Assembly (NCBI GenBank): GCA_963971425.1
Contig: OZ020514.1
Location: 13,397,218-13,461,217 of the forward strand
Direction: 5' to 3'
Length of the DNA: 64,000 bases
DNA from: Bryoerythrophyllum caledonicum
Taxonomy: Eukaryota > Streptophyta > Bryopsida > Pottiales > Pottiaceae
The position numbers were made by a program, and so were the translations under genes. Below the pieces are notes generated by a model. It searched no databases. It was given only the letters and a program-made list of their open reading frames with translations, and was not told the DNA's origin. Numbering within the stretch: position 1 is the first letter of the stretch; the number at the start of each line of letters is the position of its first letter. Positions 1-12,895 of the stretch are shown in pieces.

Positions 1-56
1 AAAAGTGTGTTGAGGTGTGCTTGGGGTACACCTCAAGCACACCTCAACACGCTTTT
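1..56. repeat. Foldback hairpin at window edge
   Basis: The first 56 bases fold on themselves: the arm starting AAAAGTGTGTTGAGGTGTGC is matched by its near-perfect reverse complement ending at base 56, with about 23 paired bases, one mismatch and a short loop. It could be the end of a foldback or MITE-like element cut by the window edge. No product is implied. Confidence 0.7.
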
Positions 57-713
57 ACTTTTCTCATTGAATTTCAACCAAAAATGACTCTCAAACATTC
101 AAATCAATGTGGGAGGGGCAACATACTAAAAATGCACTATGTACATTTTTTTGGTTATAATCTCACACTTTCTACTAAATTTTGTACTTAAAATAGGAGA
201 GCATGACTATGGATTAAGGTAATAAGATTTGAAATTGCACAGGCTCTGATATCATCCACCGTATTCAAATATATGTAGCTTTTATATGTAACAAACAATG
301 TACATTTTTGAGGGTGGGCGATTTTAGAGCCCTATGCCACTTCAACTTCAAAATTTGATATCTAATTTTAAAAAGTTCCAAAAAATATGAAACAACTTGA
401 ATTAGATGCCATTTCCTCTTGTCTTTCAAGGTAAATTTAGTGAAATATATTTCAAAACAATCGGATTGGTTGAAATTTTGTTTTAGCTCTTATTTTAGAA
501 GAACTTTCCTTTCCAAAACAAAATTTTTCCATTTCCTTCCCCTTCCCGCCTCCACAACTGCCATGGTGGCGTTGATTGAGTTTTCAGGGAGGAAAATGTC
601 TCCTTGCAAAGCTGCAATTTTTGCCGAAACCGGGAGGTGGATGGCGAGACGCGATAGGGTGGAGTGAGGAGTGCGTAGCCGATTGGGGTGCGGCTAAAGT
701 TTAAATGGCCAGG

Positions 714-735
714 CCCGCCAAGAGCTGTTGGCGGG
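714..735. repeat. Short perfect hairpin in GC-rich patch
   Basis: CCCGCCAA is followed after six bases by TTGGCGGG, a perfect 8-bp stem. It sits in an island much richer in GC than the flanks, which may be a MITE remnant. No target duplication was found. Confidence 0.55.
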
Positions 736-1043
736 AGCTGTTGGAGTGGCGACTGGGCTTGCTCTAATGATCTAAATCAAATCATCATGTATTATTGGAT
801 CAGGCTCAACACAAAAAGAGTTGACACTATTGTATAAACCAATTCTTACACCTTGTATGTCAAATACACATAAAACATCATGTTGCAACCCATATGCGGT
901 TTCTTGGATCTTTAAGAGTTATCATTGTCTAATTTTAATGGACAACATATTTATGTAGCAGGGTTGTCACCTATGATTTCATTTTTTATTCTGTGTTTAA
1001 AGATTTTAACACATAAAGTTTGCATTTCAAATAACAAATCTAT

Positions 1044-1046
<3 letters not shown>

Positions 1047-1099
<53 letters not shown>
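1047..1099. repeat. (AT)n microsatellite
   Basis: About 26 uninterrupted AT dinucleotides. An open frame crossing it only encodes alternating Tyr and Ile and is not a gene. Confidence 0.97.
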
Positions 1100-1100
<1 letters not shown>

Positions 1101-2117
1101 TGTCAAATGTTTATATATACTACGTTTCTAAATACTATATTACAATTTATTTAAAATATATTATGTATTACAAATTTTTATTATATAATTTTTCAATAGT
1201 TGATACTATTTTTCTAAATACTACATATTTGTCAATATTTGTCAATATTTGACACTATATATACTATATAATATGTAGTATTTAGTATTTAATATATAGT
1301 ATTTGAAAACATGTATAGTAGGTTAGTGGTAATGTTGATGAAAGTAATTTATTTATGAATAGCTTAACTCCTAAAAGACCAAATCTCCTTATGAGGGGGG
1401 GGGGTATTTTCGATTTTGGATAGGATCCTAAAATTTGAAGAAAAAACATCCTTGGTTTTGGAAACTTTTATACTATGTTGTCTCTGGTTAGAGCCAGTTG
1501 GAGGTATTTTTATTCTTTTTGGATTTGTGGTTTGAAAGTTAGTACCACTCTAAGTGATAAATGGGGACTTTCCAATGACTCCGTTCTCCCCGTTTGAAAT
1601 TAAAAACAATGTCAATTTTTCATTAAATTTGGGAGGAAATTATACTTCCAATTTGAAGGTCTAAAATTTTCTTGATCTATAAGAAACATTTTGTAGAGGA
1701 AGGCTTTTTATTGATACCATGGGAATATGACCTAACCTTCAAGAAGTCATTCAGAGAATTTTTTCCTTTGGAGATTATTAGATTAAAGAAGAATGGAAAA
1801 CAAAGTAAGTTAACACATATACTAAGGTATACTATGGTAGATTGAAAGAAACTTAGTTAATCATAATTAAGATTTTATGTTAAAAAAATACTACAAAATG
1901 ATAGAATTTTATAAAGAAGATTTGATACTGAACTAAAGAAAAATACTAAGACAAATTTCATTGTAAAACAAAACATATGCAAACCATTACACTTGGTAGT
2001 TAAAACCACCATATTTATCTCTAAGCATGTTTCACATGGTACTTGCATATCCAAAAACAATACTTCTACCTATACTAGTACCTATAAATATATTCATTGT
2101 TCATTACGAGCTCATTT

Positions 2118-5112
2118 TTAATCCCCTCTGTTAGATGATCCCTCCAAGAAGCTCTTTTGGTGTCGTGTTCGATTATCACATTCGCCAAGGGGAAAAGAAG
2201 ATTGTGATGCTGGATGTAGAAGACCTGTAGAAGCTAAGGCTTGACGATCGATCAATTTTCCTCGCACAACGGCAAGATGGGCTACTGCACTCATTGCAAT
2301 GTCAGTGTCTTCCATGACCATACTTTCAATCTCACTCAAGATTTTTCTTGCCTCTTGAATAAACTTCTCATGTGTAGTCAAGATATGAGGCTGTCTAGAT
2401 GCATGATTTACGGATGTTTTCCCAACCTGACAATTGTCTCCCAACACATCACAATCATCACTCTGTTGGACCAATATACCTTTCTAGAAAGCATCAATTT
2501 GTGATGTGTCATATCCCCCCTCTGTAGTGCCACATAAAGTTCCCGTCTGCTTGATAATCATAGCATCCTCGACACACGGATGGATCATCTTTATAGCCTT
2601 TATGACATGTTTGCAAATATAGCCGCGTACGCCTTGAGGACAATCGCATTGCGCCCAATCAGAGTTGGGTGCCGTCACTGTCCACACATGTAGATATGAT
2701 GTCATGGACATCACTAGCACAATGTCTTTGCCACTAGAAAAAATAGAGACATAGTCATTCGGAATCTCACGAGCTCGTAAGACAGCACTAGCAACTATAC
2801 CCTCCATTTTTCTGTTTTTTGTAAATCCATAGATTTTACATTGGACACCATACCAGTAGTGGTTTAATACATCATTGACAAGATTGTATATTAACCAGTC
2901 CATTCGCCGTCCTAGAAGCCGATTTCTTGTGATTGCAAGAATAGATTTTAAATTGCAATGGTACGATTCCACAGCAGCCTTTGTATCCTGTCTAGAATGT
3001 GGAAAATTTCTGTTTCCAGTCACCCACATAGAAGTCTTTCCCATCCAATTAGCTTCAAAATACTCTATAAAACCTTTAGCATCTGGATACAACTGTGACA
3101 ATTCTTTAATCTTCACTTCTGCAGCCTTGACAACAGCTTCTCCTTGATTTAAATCTGATGAATACATAATGCATGCAACGGCATTCAAAACTTGTGCCCG
3201 TAGCAATGGATCTTGAATATTTCGTACAGCATTTTCATTCCAGGCCTTCCTCACATGCCATAAACAAAGCAAAATAGATATATCTGGCCACACTTTCCTA
3301 CAAAATCACAACCATTTCTTTAATCAATTATAGAGTTTATCAAAAGTTTAAAAAGAAATTAACAAGTAAAATATCAATGAACATAACTTTATAACAAACT
3401 TACTTGATAGCATTTATTTCGGCTTTGGCATTATCAACAACAAATGCCTTTGGCTTCCAATCCAGTTTTACAGTTTTTGCACGGGCATCAAGTTCTGTAA
3501 GCCACGGAGTAATATCTTTCTCTTTCGCTTTTCCAACAATAATGAATGCGACGGGAATACCATTTTGCCATTCATCAAATGCGAGGATAGTGTATAATGG
3601 ATACTGGATCAATAAAAACATAAACAATCAATCCATAATAATGAAAGGAAATAGAATTATAATTATACAATCTAAATATCTAAAAGCAAGACACTTACTC
3701 GTGGCTCGATAGTTCCAAATGTAGAGTCCATAGATAGGGCTCTATTATGACCATGTTGAAGCATCATGGTTTGTTGCCATGGAGTTTGTATTCCAAGACA
3801 AAAAGGAGCTTCCTCTTCAGTTTTTGGAATTTCATTCATTTGAGGAATACCAAATTCTTGATAATAGAAGACCATATCCGGATTTCCTTCAACCCATATA
3901 CGAACACTTTGTTCATCCTTCACATGCATCTGCCATAATTCAGATGCTCTTTTCTTTGCAATATTATAAACATCATCTGGCATGATGAACGTATCTCGTG
4001 TACATTTTTCACCTTTCATAGCCGCATCTAAAACCTCTTGTTTATGCTTTGCCATAATCTGAGAAGGAGTCAACCCTTGACCCAAATAATTACGAATCCA
4101 TATCTTTGTGCTTTCTGACAATCTAGCACCGACTGAATGTCTAAAACCTGCAAACGAACTTCCATGGCAAGGTTTTGATTGTTTGTTGATGTGATCGAAA
4201 CAATGAAATTGGATAGCACATAAAGTAGTATCCAAATACAATTGTTTAGCGTCAAACTTACAAAGACAACCTCTCTTCTTGGATAATCTAGCTTGAACTT
4301 TTGAAGCTCTCCGTGCACGTATAGATGGTTTTGGTGGAGATGGGGCGACAATAGGAGGCGCTTCAACTTCAAATGCTTCTTCAAAAAATGTCATATTCTG
4401 TGCAACCTTTGAAGCACTAACACTATCTTTTGTCGCTTTTGCAACCTGCTTTGCTACTCTCTTTGCCGCAATCTTTTGGTTTGTAGATAATTTCTTCTGT
4501 AAGTGTCCAGCAAAGATCTTTTAAACATCGTCCTTCATCTTGTATGTTTTGTCTTCAGGTCCAAATTCACATTGGAATCTGTTCATTTAAAAAAAACAAA
4601 TACATAAAAGTAAGAATCTTATACATAGAGTAGAAGAGAAACCAAAAATATTGAGACAACAACGGTTGTTAAGTTTGAATGAACATCAACAATAATCAAT
4701 AAAATTACACTCACCTAATCTTTTGAACGGCACTGTTAGCTTGGGGTTTTTCAGCTTCTCCAACCTTTTGTACACACTTTAGAGACGCCTCTAGGAATGT
4801 ACATGGAAAATCACGGTTTGTACTCTCACCCTCTACAAAGTCCCTCAATCTGTTCCAGGGTATAATGGCTTCAAAAGTATCAATTTTTTGCCCACCACCA
4901 TTGTTTTGCACGACTTCCAATTTCAAATCTTTCCTATCAAATGCTCCTGCATTTGGAACTTGCACCTTATCTCTCAATGCTTCTATTATTTCATCACGAC
5001 TACGACGTACGTAGCCTTTGGATGAACGTGGGATAGTAACATCGTCACTCAAAGGAGGAGAATCATACGGTTGTTGTACTTCTCCTTCCTTCCATGGAGA
5101 ATTCTCTCCCAA
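2118..5112 (-). pseudogene. MULE transposase gene A with SWIM zinc finger, decayed
   Basis: Minus-strand gene for a Mutator-like transposase, which would cut and paste DNA through an RNase H-like DDE core. Supported exons are about 4715-5112, 3699-4578, 3404-3603 and 2118-3297, with good donors (GTAAGTGT after 3699, GTAAGT after 3404) and AG acceptors. Candidate catalytic residues are D in MDSTFGT, D in VVDNAKAEI and E in AVESYH. A SWIM finger follows (CDCPQGVRGYICKH), then a C-terminal tail containing LHPASQSSF that is shared with the transposase at 18.4-21.7 kb. In-frame stops lie at 2484-2486 (TAG, before the tail) and in the linker near 4529 (TAA), so this copy is probably dead. Terminal repeats were not found. 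The MULE-SWIM family call is solid; autonomy is not. Confidence 0.82.
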
Positions 5113-5279
5113 ATAAATGCACTCTTCTTCTCCATCCAGAACACATTTTGATAAACCTTCCGTAGAAATGGGAATTTCTTGTTCATAGCCTCCACCATCT
5201 TCGAAATCCCTAAAAAAATGATATATATGAATTTTTGAAGACTAGAAGAACAATTATTGAAAATAGATATAGTAAGCAT

Positions 5280-7850
5280 TAGTTTTTCCTTCTATTACTT
5301 CTGCCACGTTTTGAGCAACGAGACTACAGTTTAAAAAAACCAATTAGAAGATTATACTTTGAATACGTAGCGAAAATATTCTTTACCACATGTGTAGTCA
5401 AAAAAGAAAGTAGTTCTTCCAAAATTACAAAAAAAAACTTGCCTTTTGACAATTCTTATAAACCTCCTATAACTCTAAGCTATAGTGGATTTTTTCTTTA
5501 AAATAAAAATAAAAAATAAAAAATACCCAATCCATACTGCGAAAATCATACAATGCACCACTCTTTATTATTCCATATCTTTGATATGAAAAAACATTAT
5601 CAATTAGAGAAAGAATTATTCAGAAGTCAAAGTGAATTGAGAAAACATTATCACATATTGTTGGATAAGGTAACATAAAACTTGTCTTACCAAGTAATGA
5701 TTAAATTAAAGGGAACAAAATAGTGACCAAAATGGACACCACTAAGTACTCACCAAAATGAAGACCATTAAGTACTAACCAAATTAAAGACCAAAAAGTA
5801 GTAACCAAAATGAAGTCCACCAAGTAAGGATAAAAATGAAGTGAAGTACTAATAATAATCAAGATCAACAAGTAATGACTAGAAAGCCATAAAATGTTAG
5901 AACCACCATGTCATATAATATTAAAATCACCATGTTATATCTCAAAGTCACAACCACAATGTCATACAAAATATGAACCCCCATGTCATACAAAAACAAT
6001 ATGAGACAAACCATAAACATTGAGTATTGTATGTAAGAGTCCAACATGGTTTGTACAGTACATGGAAGGAATTAAATAGATTTTGTATGAATTAAATTGA
6101 ATTGTATAAGTAAGGTTGTAGGCATGATTGTGAAAAAAGAAAATGCGTAAAAAACCCTAAGATTGCAAAAAAAGTTTTTCTAGAACATACCCTTGCATTG
6201 TCACTATTGAAAAGAAATGGCTCCTTCCAATATCTAGGCACCTAGGCTTGATGTAAATCGTTGTTGCTCCGCATTCACCTAGGCTTGATGTGAATTGTTG
6301 TCAATAATAATATATTGTTGTCAATAAATAATAATATATTGATGCAAAATGTAGTTGGCACAATGCAATATCCTAAACCACCTGCATGTCACAAAGTGCA
6401 TCCAAAAAATTAGATTTCCTAGTCATTGGTTGAAGCTCACTCATTGCTAAAAAGATGAAGCAATGCACTAAATTCTTGACGAGAAAATGAAGAATGCAAA
6501 AAGAAAAATTCAAAATCAAATCCAAAATTGTGAAATTGTGGAGTATGTTTTCATGAACAAGCTCTCTAATCAAGGTAATATGACTCTTCACAGCGTCACT
6601 TTCTGTTGAGGAAGTTTGATTCCTGCAAGTACAGAAAACCACGGTTTAGTTTATGACAGTAAACTATAGTTTAGTTCACAAAATGCATAATCTTCATCTT
6701 TACTCAGCCATACTTGCCTGAAATTTAGGATGAGGTGAGATGAGACAGCGTGCACATAGATAGCTATGCTAATGCTCAACATACCTATTATCTCTAGTAA
6801 CAAAGAGTCCTATGACCAATACATCTGTTGTTAACTCTTTTTAAAAAAAGGTTTGACATGCCAAAAACAACCATCTCACATTGATCACGACCTCGCAACT
6901 ACTAGAAACGTCGTGTATAATCTCGAAATGATGACAGCGAGACTAATAGAAAACTGGGATAAGAGAGTTGAAGAACAAGGAGCGCTTAAACTCACATGAA
7001 CATAATTGAAGTGCTTCATCAATGAAACAAAAGATGTCTCACTTCCATGGCCACTGCTACCGAAGTACCTACTACACATACATCATCCCAGCTAAAAATC
7101 ACCAATTAAAAGATCCTCAAATACTGCCATCGAAACTAAAAAAACTAGGGTTTCAACTTCAATTCGCCATCCAATGCGCCTCCAACAACAACTGAGCTTC
7201 TCTACGCAAGCTACAACAGCTTACCACAACGAACGCACTCAATCGAACCACTGACCTCACAAAGCAAGAATGCTCAATCCCTTGTCACCGACGACTCACC
7301 AAAGATAACTGCAAGCTACTAACCTTAGAACTTAGTACGTTCGCCTCTTCACGATTCAAACAAATAGTAGGTCCAGTCATAAATCGCAGCAAAGCTTGCA
7401 AACCTACATATTACAAATTAACGTCAAAATTCTCGACTTCGACGCTGTCGGAGATTCGCATGTTGCTCGACTGCTGCATTCAGATATTACAAATCTAGTG
7501 AAAGCACATGCACACAACACCAGAGATAGGTCGCCTAAACCGATCCAGGCCAGACCAAACATACACAACCGACAGGAGCTGATCAATACTCACCAGAAGA
7601 GGGTTGCGATATCCCGTAAGCACGTTGAGCTTCCCTGGTTTCCGCGGTCTACGCTGCGTGAGCCAACCAACCCCGCTGCAATGCCGCAAGCGAGCAACAA
7701 CCAGCAAACGATCCCCACGTTGTTTCGCAAGCAAGTCGTTCAGCATTCAGGATCAGGTCCGAGAAACAACAGCAGCGACACCAGAAGAAAGCTGTTCCGG
7801 ATAGGGTTTGGGCGGGACCTCTGCGACTGCCCGGGTTTCGCCCGGGTATT
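5280..7850. other. AT-rich spacer with degenerate tandem repeats
   Basis: No gene recognised. At about 5,690-5,850 a phrase like ACCAAAATGAAGACCACTAA recurs four or five times imperfectly. At about 5,900-6,010 a phrase around CACCATGTCATA recurs. At 6,225-6,345 CACCTAGGCTTGATG and TCAATAATAATATATTG are each doubled. From 7,400 GC content rises, ending in a CCCGGG-rich patch (7,810-7,900). Confidence 0.5.
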
Positions 7851-7852
7851 GG

Positions 7853-10800
7853 TCATGAGCGATTTTTTTTTTCCTGCAGCTGCCCGGGCAGTGATCCAGA
7901 GGGAGCTCCGCAACGACCGTGTGGGTGGAATACGGTGATCCCTAGTAATCCTCCCTCAGTGTGAAAAATATGCTCTGAAAACTCAAAACGTGTCTCCACA
8001 TCTTGCCCAGAATACTCGTTCCAAGGGGGAACGGCAAAGTGATCCGAAGATACATTGGGAATCACCAGGCCATCCTTGATATCCGCAGGGATGAGGTCAA
8101 AACCAATGTGAGGGCTGAATTTTAATCGAGCAGAGTCTATAGTTTCTGTCATGAGCTGCACAATTGCACATGCAATAAATTAAAAGCGGTTAATCAAAAT
8201 CTAATGAATGTTTTGCAAGACAAAGAGAGAGCAATCAGAAGCCAACAAAATTGGATAGATACCGCTAAAGCTGTTGTAAAAATGGCCTATGTGCTGAGTT
8301 TTAAAATATGAAGAGTTCTAAATATGAAGAGTAAGTATGATTCCAGACAATGCGAAATTGTTGAGCCTATTCAAAGTGGGATGATGGTCCGGCAACATCT
8401 CCATCATCCTGATTAAAGTGTTGGCTACAAAGACCGAGGACGGGCTCGTCAAAGCTGATGAAGACGACGACTTCTCAGACAGAACTTTCCACTTCAGTTT
8501 CTGCATTGTAAGGCATAGAAGATTGAAACATTCATATGCAATAGTTGAAGGAGATGCGTGGTTGATGGCAACTCTTCGTGCACGAGTAGATCGAGCCATT
8601 GCTTCGAGAACTTCCATGTCACAGTCAAAGATGGGAGAGGTAACCGCTGCATTTCTTGAAACGGTTTCCACAGCCTCAAATGGCGCCCTCATTTGTGTGT
8701 CGGCCGCTGCATTAGCTGGAATGGCAACTGTTACGACATCGGCCACAACTTTTGCCTTCGCCACGACATTGACCTCCGCTGCAGCTTTCTTCTTTGCAGC
8801 ATCCTCCTCGTGAACCTTCCGCTTGGAGCCCCTTGTTTTTTTGCTTGAGTACTAGTGGCAGTGGTTGTGACAACAACTTCGGTACCAACCAAGTCCGGCT
8901 GGATACAATTTTGCAGGTCAATGTCAAAAGAAGGAGGCTTGGTCAATGGACAGTCAGTATACCACCTTCATTTCATCCAATGCTCTTTTTTCGACTTCGC
9001 GGTGATGGCATCAATAATCATGCAGTTCTCAGCATTCTTGTCACGAAAGCTAGTGAAAAAAGCTGGGGACTTCGTCGTAGCCTTCCTTGGATACAAAACG
9101 TACAAAAAAAATCTATGCAGCACCAGGGAAACAACTTGTGATAAACAGAGGGAAGTTCTTGTAAACGCTCTTCCCCGAGAACTCCTCAAATGCCAAGTCC
9201 CATAGCTGAACATGCATTTCCTCAATGAAATCCACAATCGTCAGAATGGAAATTTCTCTTGTTGGATGAAAGCCGATAGTGACATCTAGTTCATGTAATG
9301 TTGCTTCAAATAGCGCCACAAACAATGAAGATTAGCAGGGAATTATTGTAAATGAGACGCAATAAATAAGCGAGAGATATGTGGAAGGGAAGTACCTGCG
9401 ACTACCATGTAGCCTTATTCAGCCATTCTGGGCATGTGTGATCAGCAAACTTGATTTTTGGAAACCGAACAGCTTCTCTAAGAGATGCAGGCTTGTTCCA
9501 GCGCTCGAGCCACCTCACCTTCATTGTAGTGTCCATGGCCGAAGTGACAAGATACCATTGCTTCTCCTAGGACATTTCTGGATCATCGTCCTTGCTCTCA
9601 TAATGCTTGCGAACTTGTTCAAGAAAGAGAGGTGAATGCCTTGGATCCGCAATGGGGAGCTCTTTCTTTAGCTCGGAAGACGTCTCCTTCACTCTGTCAA
9701 CTGCTCTCCCGATGGCCTCGTGCAGTTTCCTAGAAGTCCATTCGCTCGACTTCTCTAGATACCTGTCCTTGAATTTCCGTGTTGCATGAGCTACAGCATC
9801 GCCAAGTATTTGCTAACGTGTTGAAGTATCAGAGCAAGATAAAAACCAAATCATAATGATACCATACGAAACGTGGCACAAAAATTGAATTGCCGCCGCA
9901 TCCAGAGGGACTAAAAAAAATACATCAAGAACATATGCCCTTTGAAATGATGCAAGCAACACCCTCCTCAGAAGCGTCGATGTCGGCACTCCTTTTGGAA
10001 GTGCACAAGCCTGAGGGTTTGTGCACGTCCAAAAGATTGCCGACATCGGAATTCCTAAGGAGAGTGCCGCCTCTGATTGAACGGTCACTCCCGAAAAGAG
10101 TGCCAACATCGGCACTCTCGAGGCGATGTCGCCCCTCTTGCAAGGATGACTCCCCTCGAGAGTGCCGATGTCGGCACCCCTTTTGGGAGTGCACAGACTC
10201 GAGGGTCTGTGCAGTCCCTAAAGAAGTGCCAACATCGACACTTCCAAGGGCGTGCCGCCTCTGTTCAGGAACGACTCAATGAATCAATAAATTGCAAATG
10301 ATATAGAAATCACATCGCCGAAGTTGTACCTAATACATGACGCCAATTGATGCATCTAACATAAGTGTATACCACGACCCATGCTTCGACTTCTGCTTCT
10401 TCTTAGAGTCATTCAGCTTCGTTTATTGGACCAAGATTCTCAAAGTATGCAAGAGGGTGGGCAACAATACTTTGAATCCTGTAGAGTTTGTGGACGAAAT
10501 TCATCTTCACATGGCATTTCTGGTTTTGCCTGAAGAACATGATGATGTTTGTCCAAAAACCAGAATATCGATGAATGAGAAAAGGAAGATACTATTGTGT
10601 CGTGCTAGTTTACTTGATGAAGTGCTGTGAGAAGTGGTCCGACTTGACCATTGATTTCCAACACAATTGACTCCACTGCGCAATGCCAACTAGGACCATT
10701 GAAATGGTGTTTGCTAATTATTGGCATCCACGCTGCAAGACAATGGTTTCCGACCCAGGCGTGAAACATTTTTTCGGAGAGCAATTTCCACTCATCCTCT

Positions 10801-11253
10801 TTCTGCAACTCCGCTTCAAAAGCTTTGTTTGCCAAAATCCATAATGGGCTCCAATTATGAGTATCCTGTTGGGTGACATCGCGATATTTGCCCTCGTCAT
10901 CCTGAAGAGCAACGTAGAATACACCATGCCCGTCCATGTAGCCCGTGGTCACAAAATGAGCGCCAAGTGCCATCACATCATTCTTCAGGTGTGGCCTCCC
11001 TGTTGCTAGTGTCTTCATCGGGCATAAGGAAATTGATAACTTTGACTTGCTCCTTGGCTAAAAGCGAAGCTTGTCCAACACAACATTTGTACTGGCTAAA
11101 TCCTTCACAACCATTGCATCCAGTGCCTTTAGAAATTCCTCCGCAGACATCTGTGCAGTGTCTTCCGCTTCGAGCACCATCGGTCGAGCAACCTCGCCAA
11201 GAATGCCTGCCCCGTCTCCAACACTGAAGTTGCCTGCGCAAGATCATGATCAC
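7853..11253 (-). pseudogene. Unrecognised multi-exon gene relic, ParB-like motif
   Basis: Several minus-strand frames with natural protein character follow each other: about 10605-11253 (ending LLTALHQVN), 9113-9325, 8318-8764 and 7853-8161, plus an open stretch between about 9440 and 9810 containing TTMKVRWLERWNKPASL. The first piece holds MFHAWVGNHCLAAW, reminiscent of the GNHRLAA core of ParB/sulfiredoxin-like folds; that resemblance is weak and by eye. One in-frame stop lies in the 11 kb exon, another in the 9.5 kb piece, and a hairpin cluster interrupts the gene at 9,978-10,236. I do not recognise the family. It could be a decayed host gene or cargo of an unseen element. Confidence 0.35.
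9978..10236. repeat. Cluster of three overlapping long hairpins
   Basis: Three dyads share the motif GTGCCRAYRTCGGCAC: 9978-10048 (CGATGTCGGCA paired with TGCCGACATCG, with GTGCACAA/TTGTGCAC inside), 10100-10177 (outer arms of about 24 bases, one mismatch) and 10167-10236. Arms of neighbours overlap or are related, so alternative foldings are possible. This looks like a foldback repeat array. Confidence 0.75.
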
Positions 11254-11259
11254 AACACT

Positions 11260-12486
11260 TCAATACACATACTCCCAAGAAGTCTAATCCAAAATACACG
11301 GAATCGATATCATACTTGAAACACTGATATCGGGTTGCGACGACTCCTATTGCTCGGTGGGCATATCAACCTTGGACTTGCGACCTTCTCGTGACTCTGC
11401 AGATTTTCACTCAGCAGATTATAATGTCAAAATCATTACTTCTCGGAGACTGTTTTGATCGTCTTGTATCGTGCTGCGGGGGTCTCGTTGCAATACACTG
11501 GGACTGCAATGATCCTCCTGCTTGTGTCGAGGACGGTTGCCTGCAAGTGCACAAACAACTAAAACCCTAATCGAATGAGTTTTGCGAGCTCTCGAACTGC
11601 TCAATCGCCTACTCCGTCAACAAAATGAATAACAAAAATCGGAGATGTCATCATGATCTCACTCGCTAGCGCTACCCAATATTCTCCATCACCCAATAGC
11701 TGCCGCACCACCTTGCGAACTTTAGTCAATTTATCTTGCGATCGCGACTCACTATATCAAGTTACCTCCCAACTTCTCTAGACAGCTCTTAGTCCACCAA
11801 AATATCTAATGCACATCAATTCAAGTTCTTTCTCGATTGATTGGCAAGGTTGGTCATTGAAATGATTACTCCTACTTCAAGCGCCGACAATTGGTTTGAT
11901 GATTAACTTAAGGTTAAGGGGATCAACACTAAAGGTCCAGCTCAGGATAACTTCACATCACCTATGTTTGGTGGATCCTTTTGCCTCGGTCCTTCTGGTG
12001 TTCCTCTATCACAACCTCCTTCAATGCTCCTACTCTTGCTAACCATAGGGCCAAATAACTCAAGATGCCCTGTGCCATGACGTTCTCCAGTTTACTCTGC
12101 AAATCGGATGATGTTTCATCTTGCAATCTTGGAATTCTGATTGGATCTAGAAACCTAAGTGCTCTCACCATCTCTCCTGCGGCCTGAATCCTTGAGTTGG
12201 ATCTTAATCCCTTTATCTGCCTAGATCTCTTCAACTGCCTCGAGTTTGTAAAGTAAAGGGCTTGTCTCTTTCGCTTCGTTGGCATGCTACAGAAATTGCT
12301 TGTTCTTCGTTCTCTAAAAATAGGCTCCCTCCATAACCAGAAGCTGTAAGTCTTCCTTTAATTCCTTTCAAATTAGGTGACTAGAGCTATTCGTGTAGTT
12401 ACGGCCACGCTAGTAGAATATATTATACCACAATATCTCTAAGCGGATCATTTAATGACATCATCTGTTGTCAACATGCAAAACTC
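11260..12486. other. Spacer, nothing recognised
   Basis: Mixed-composition sequence between the gene relic and the MULE. A 107-residue basic minus-strand frame (11962-12285) exists but has no recognisable motif, exon neighbour or repeat copy, so I do not call it a gene. Confidence 0.4.
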
Positions 12487-12495
12487 AGCACATAT
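12487..12495. repeat. Left target-site duplication of MULE B
   Basis: GCACATATG lies directly outside the left terminal inverted repeat and matches GCACACATG outside the right one at 8 of 9 bases. A 9-bp duplication is typical for MULEs. Confidence 0.8.
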
Positions 12496-12861
12496 GGGAT
12501 CTGGCTAATTCACCTCGACGAGCGTTGGCCCAAGCCGCAACCTCGTCAGGGTGGTTGCCTTCAGCCCCGACTCTCCTTCTCGGACCCGGCTAGCCCAACC
12601 CGGTTTCCCCCGCCTGCCCAGCCTAGCCCGATCTTCCTCCCGCCCGCGCATGAGCCCGGCCATCCCTGCCCAAACCCTTCCTTTTTTCCCCCAGCCCATC
12701 TTTCCCTTCACCGGGCAGCCTACGCGTCGTCAACCCTGACCGGCAGTAATGTAGCAGCCGAAAAAAAGATCTTGACACCTTGCCCAGCCTGCCATAGCCG
12801 CCCTCGACATTGATGAGGGTTTGGGGTTTGCACCATGCTCTTGTAGGCCAGGGAATATGTT
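12496..12861 (+). repeat. Left terminal inverted repeat of MULE B
   Basis: Reverse complement of 22119-22485 with moderate divergence. Shared landmarks include GGATCTGGCTAATTCACC at the tip and GGGTTTGGGGTTTGCACCAT near the inner end; similarity fades after about 12861. MULE arms usually carry the promoters and transposase binding sites; none was pinpointed here. Confidence 0.92.
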
Positions 12862-12895
12862 GTTGGGTGTTCTGCGAATTGCGATGGTTGTGTGA

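Larger units (their letters stand above)
57..2100. other. AT-rich spacer without recognised genes
   Basis: This stretch is AT-rich with scattered short open frames that lack recognisable protein character. It holds a GC-rich patch (about 530-760) with a short hairpin, an (AT)n tract, a run of G near 1,395 and TATAGTATTT-like low-complexity sequence at about 1,200-1,310. I see no gene. Confidence 0.6.

Noticed and set aside
419-667. 82-residue open frame
   Set aside because: No motif, no neighbours in frame, and it spans a hairpin-bearing GC patch; likely chance.
925-1131. 68-residue frame with a Tyr-Ile run
   Set aside because: Produced by the (AT)n microsatellite.
11962-12285. 107-residue basic minus-strand frame
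   Set aside because: Reads fairly naturally but has no recognisable motif, exon partner or second copy; could be chance.
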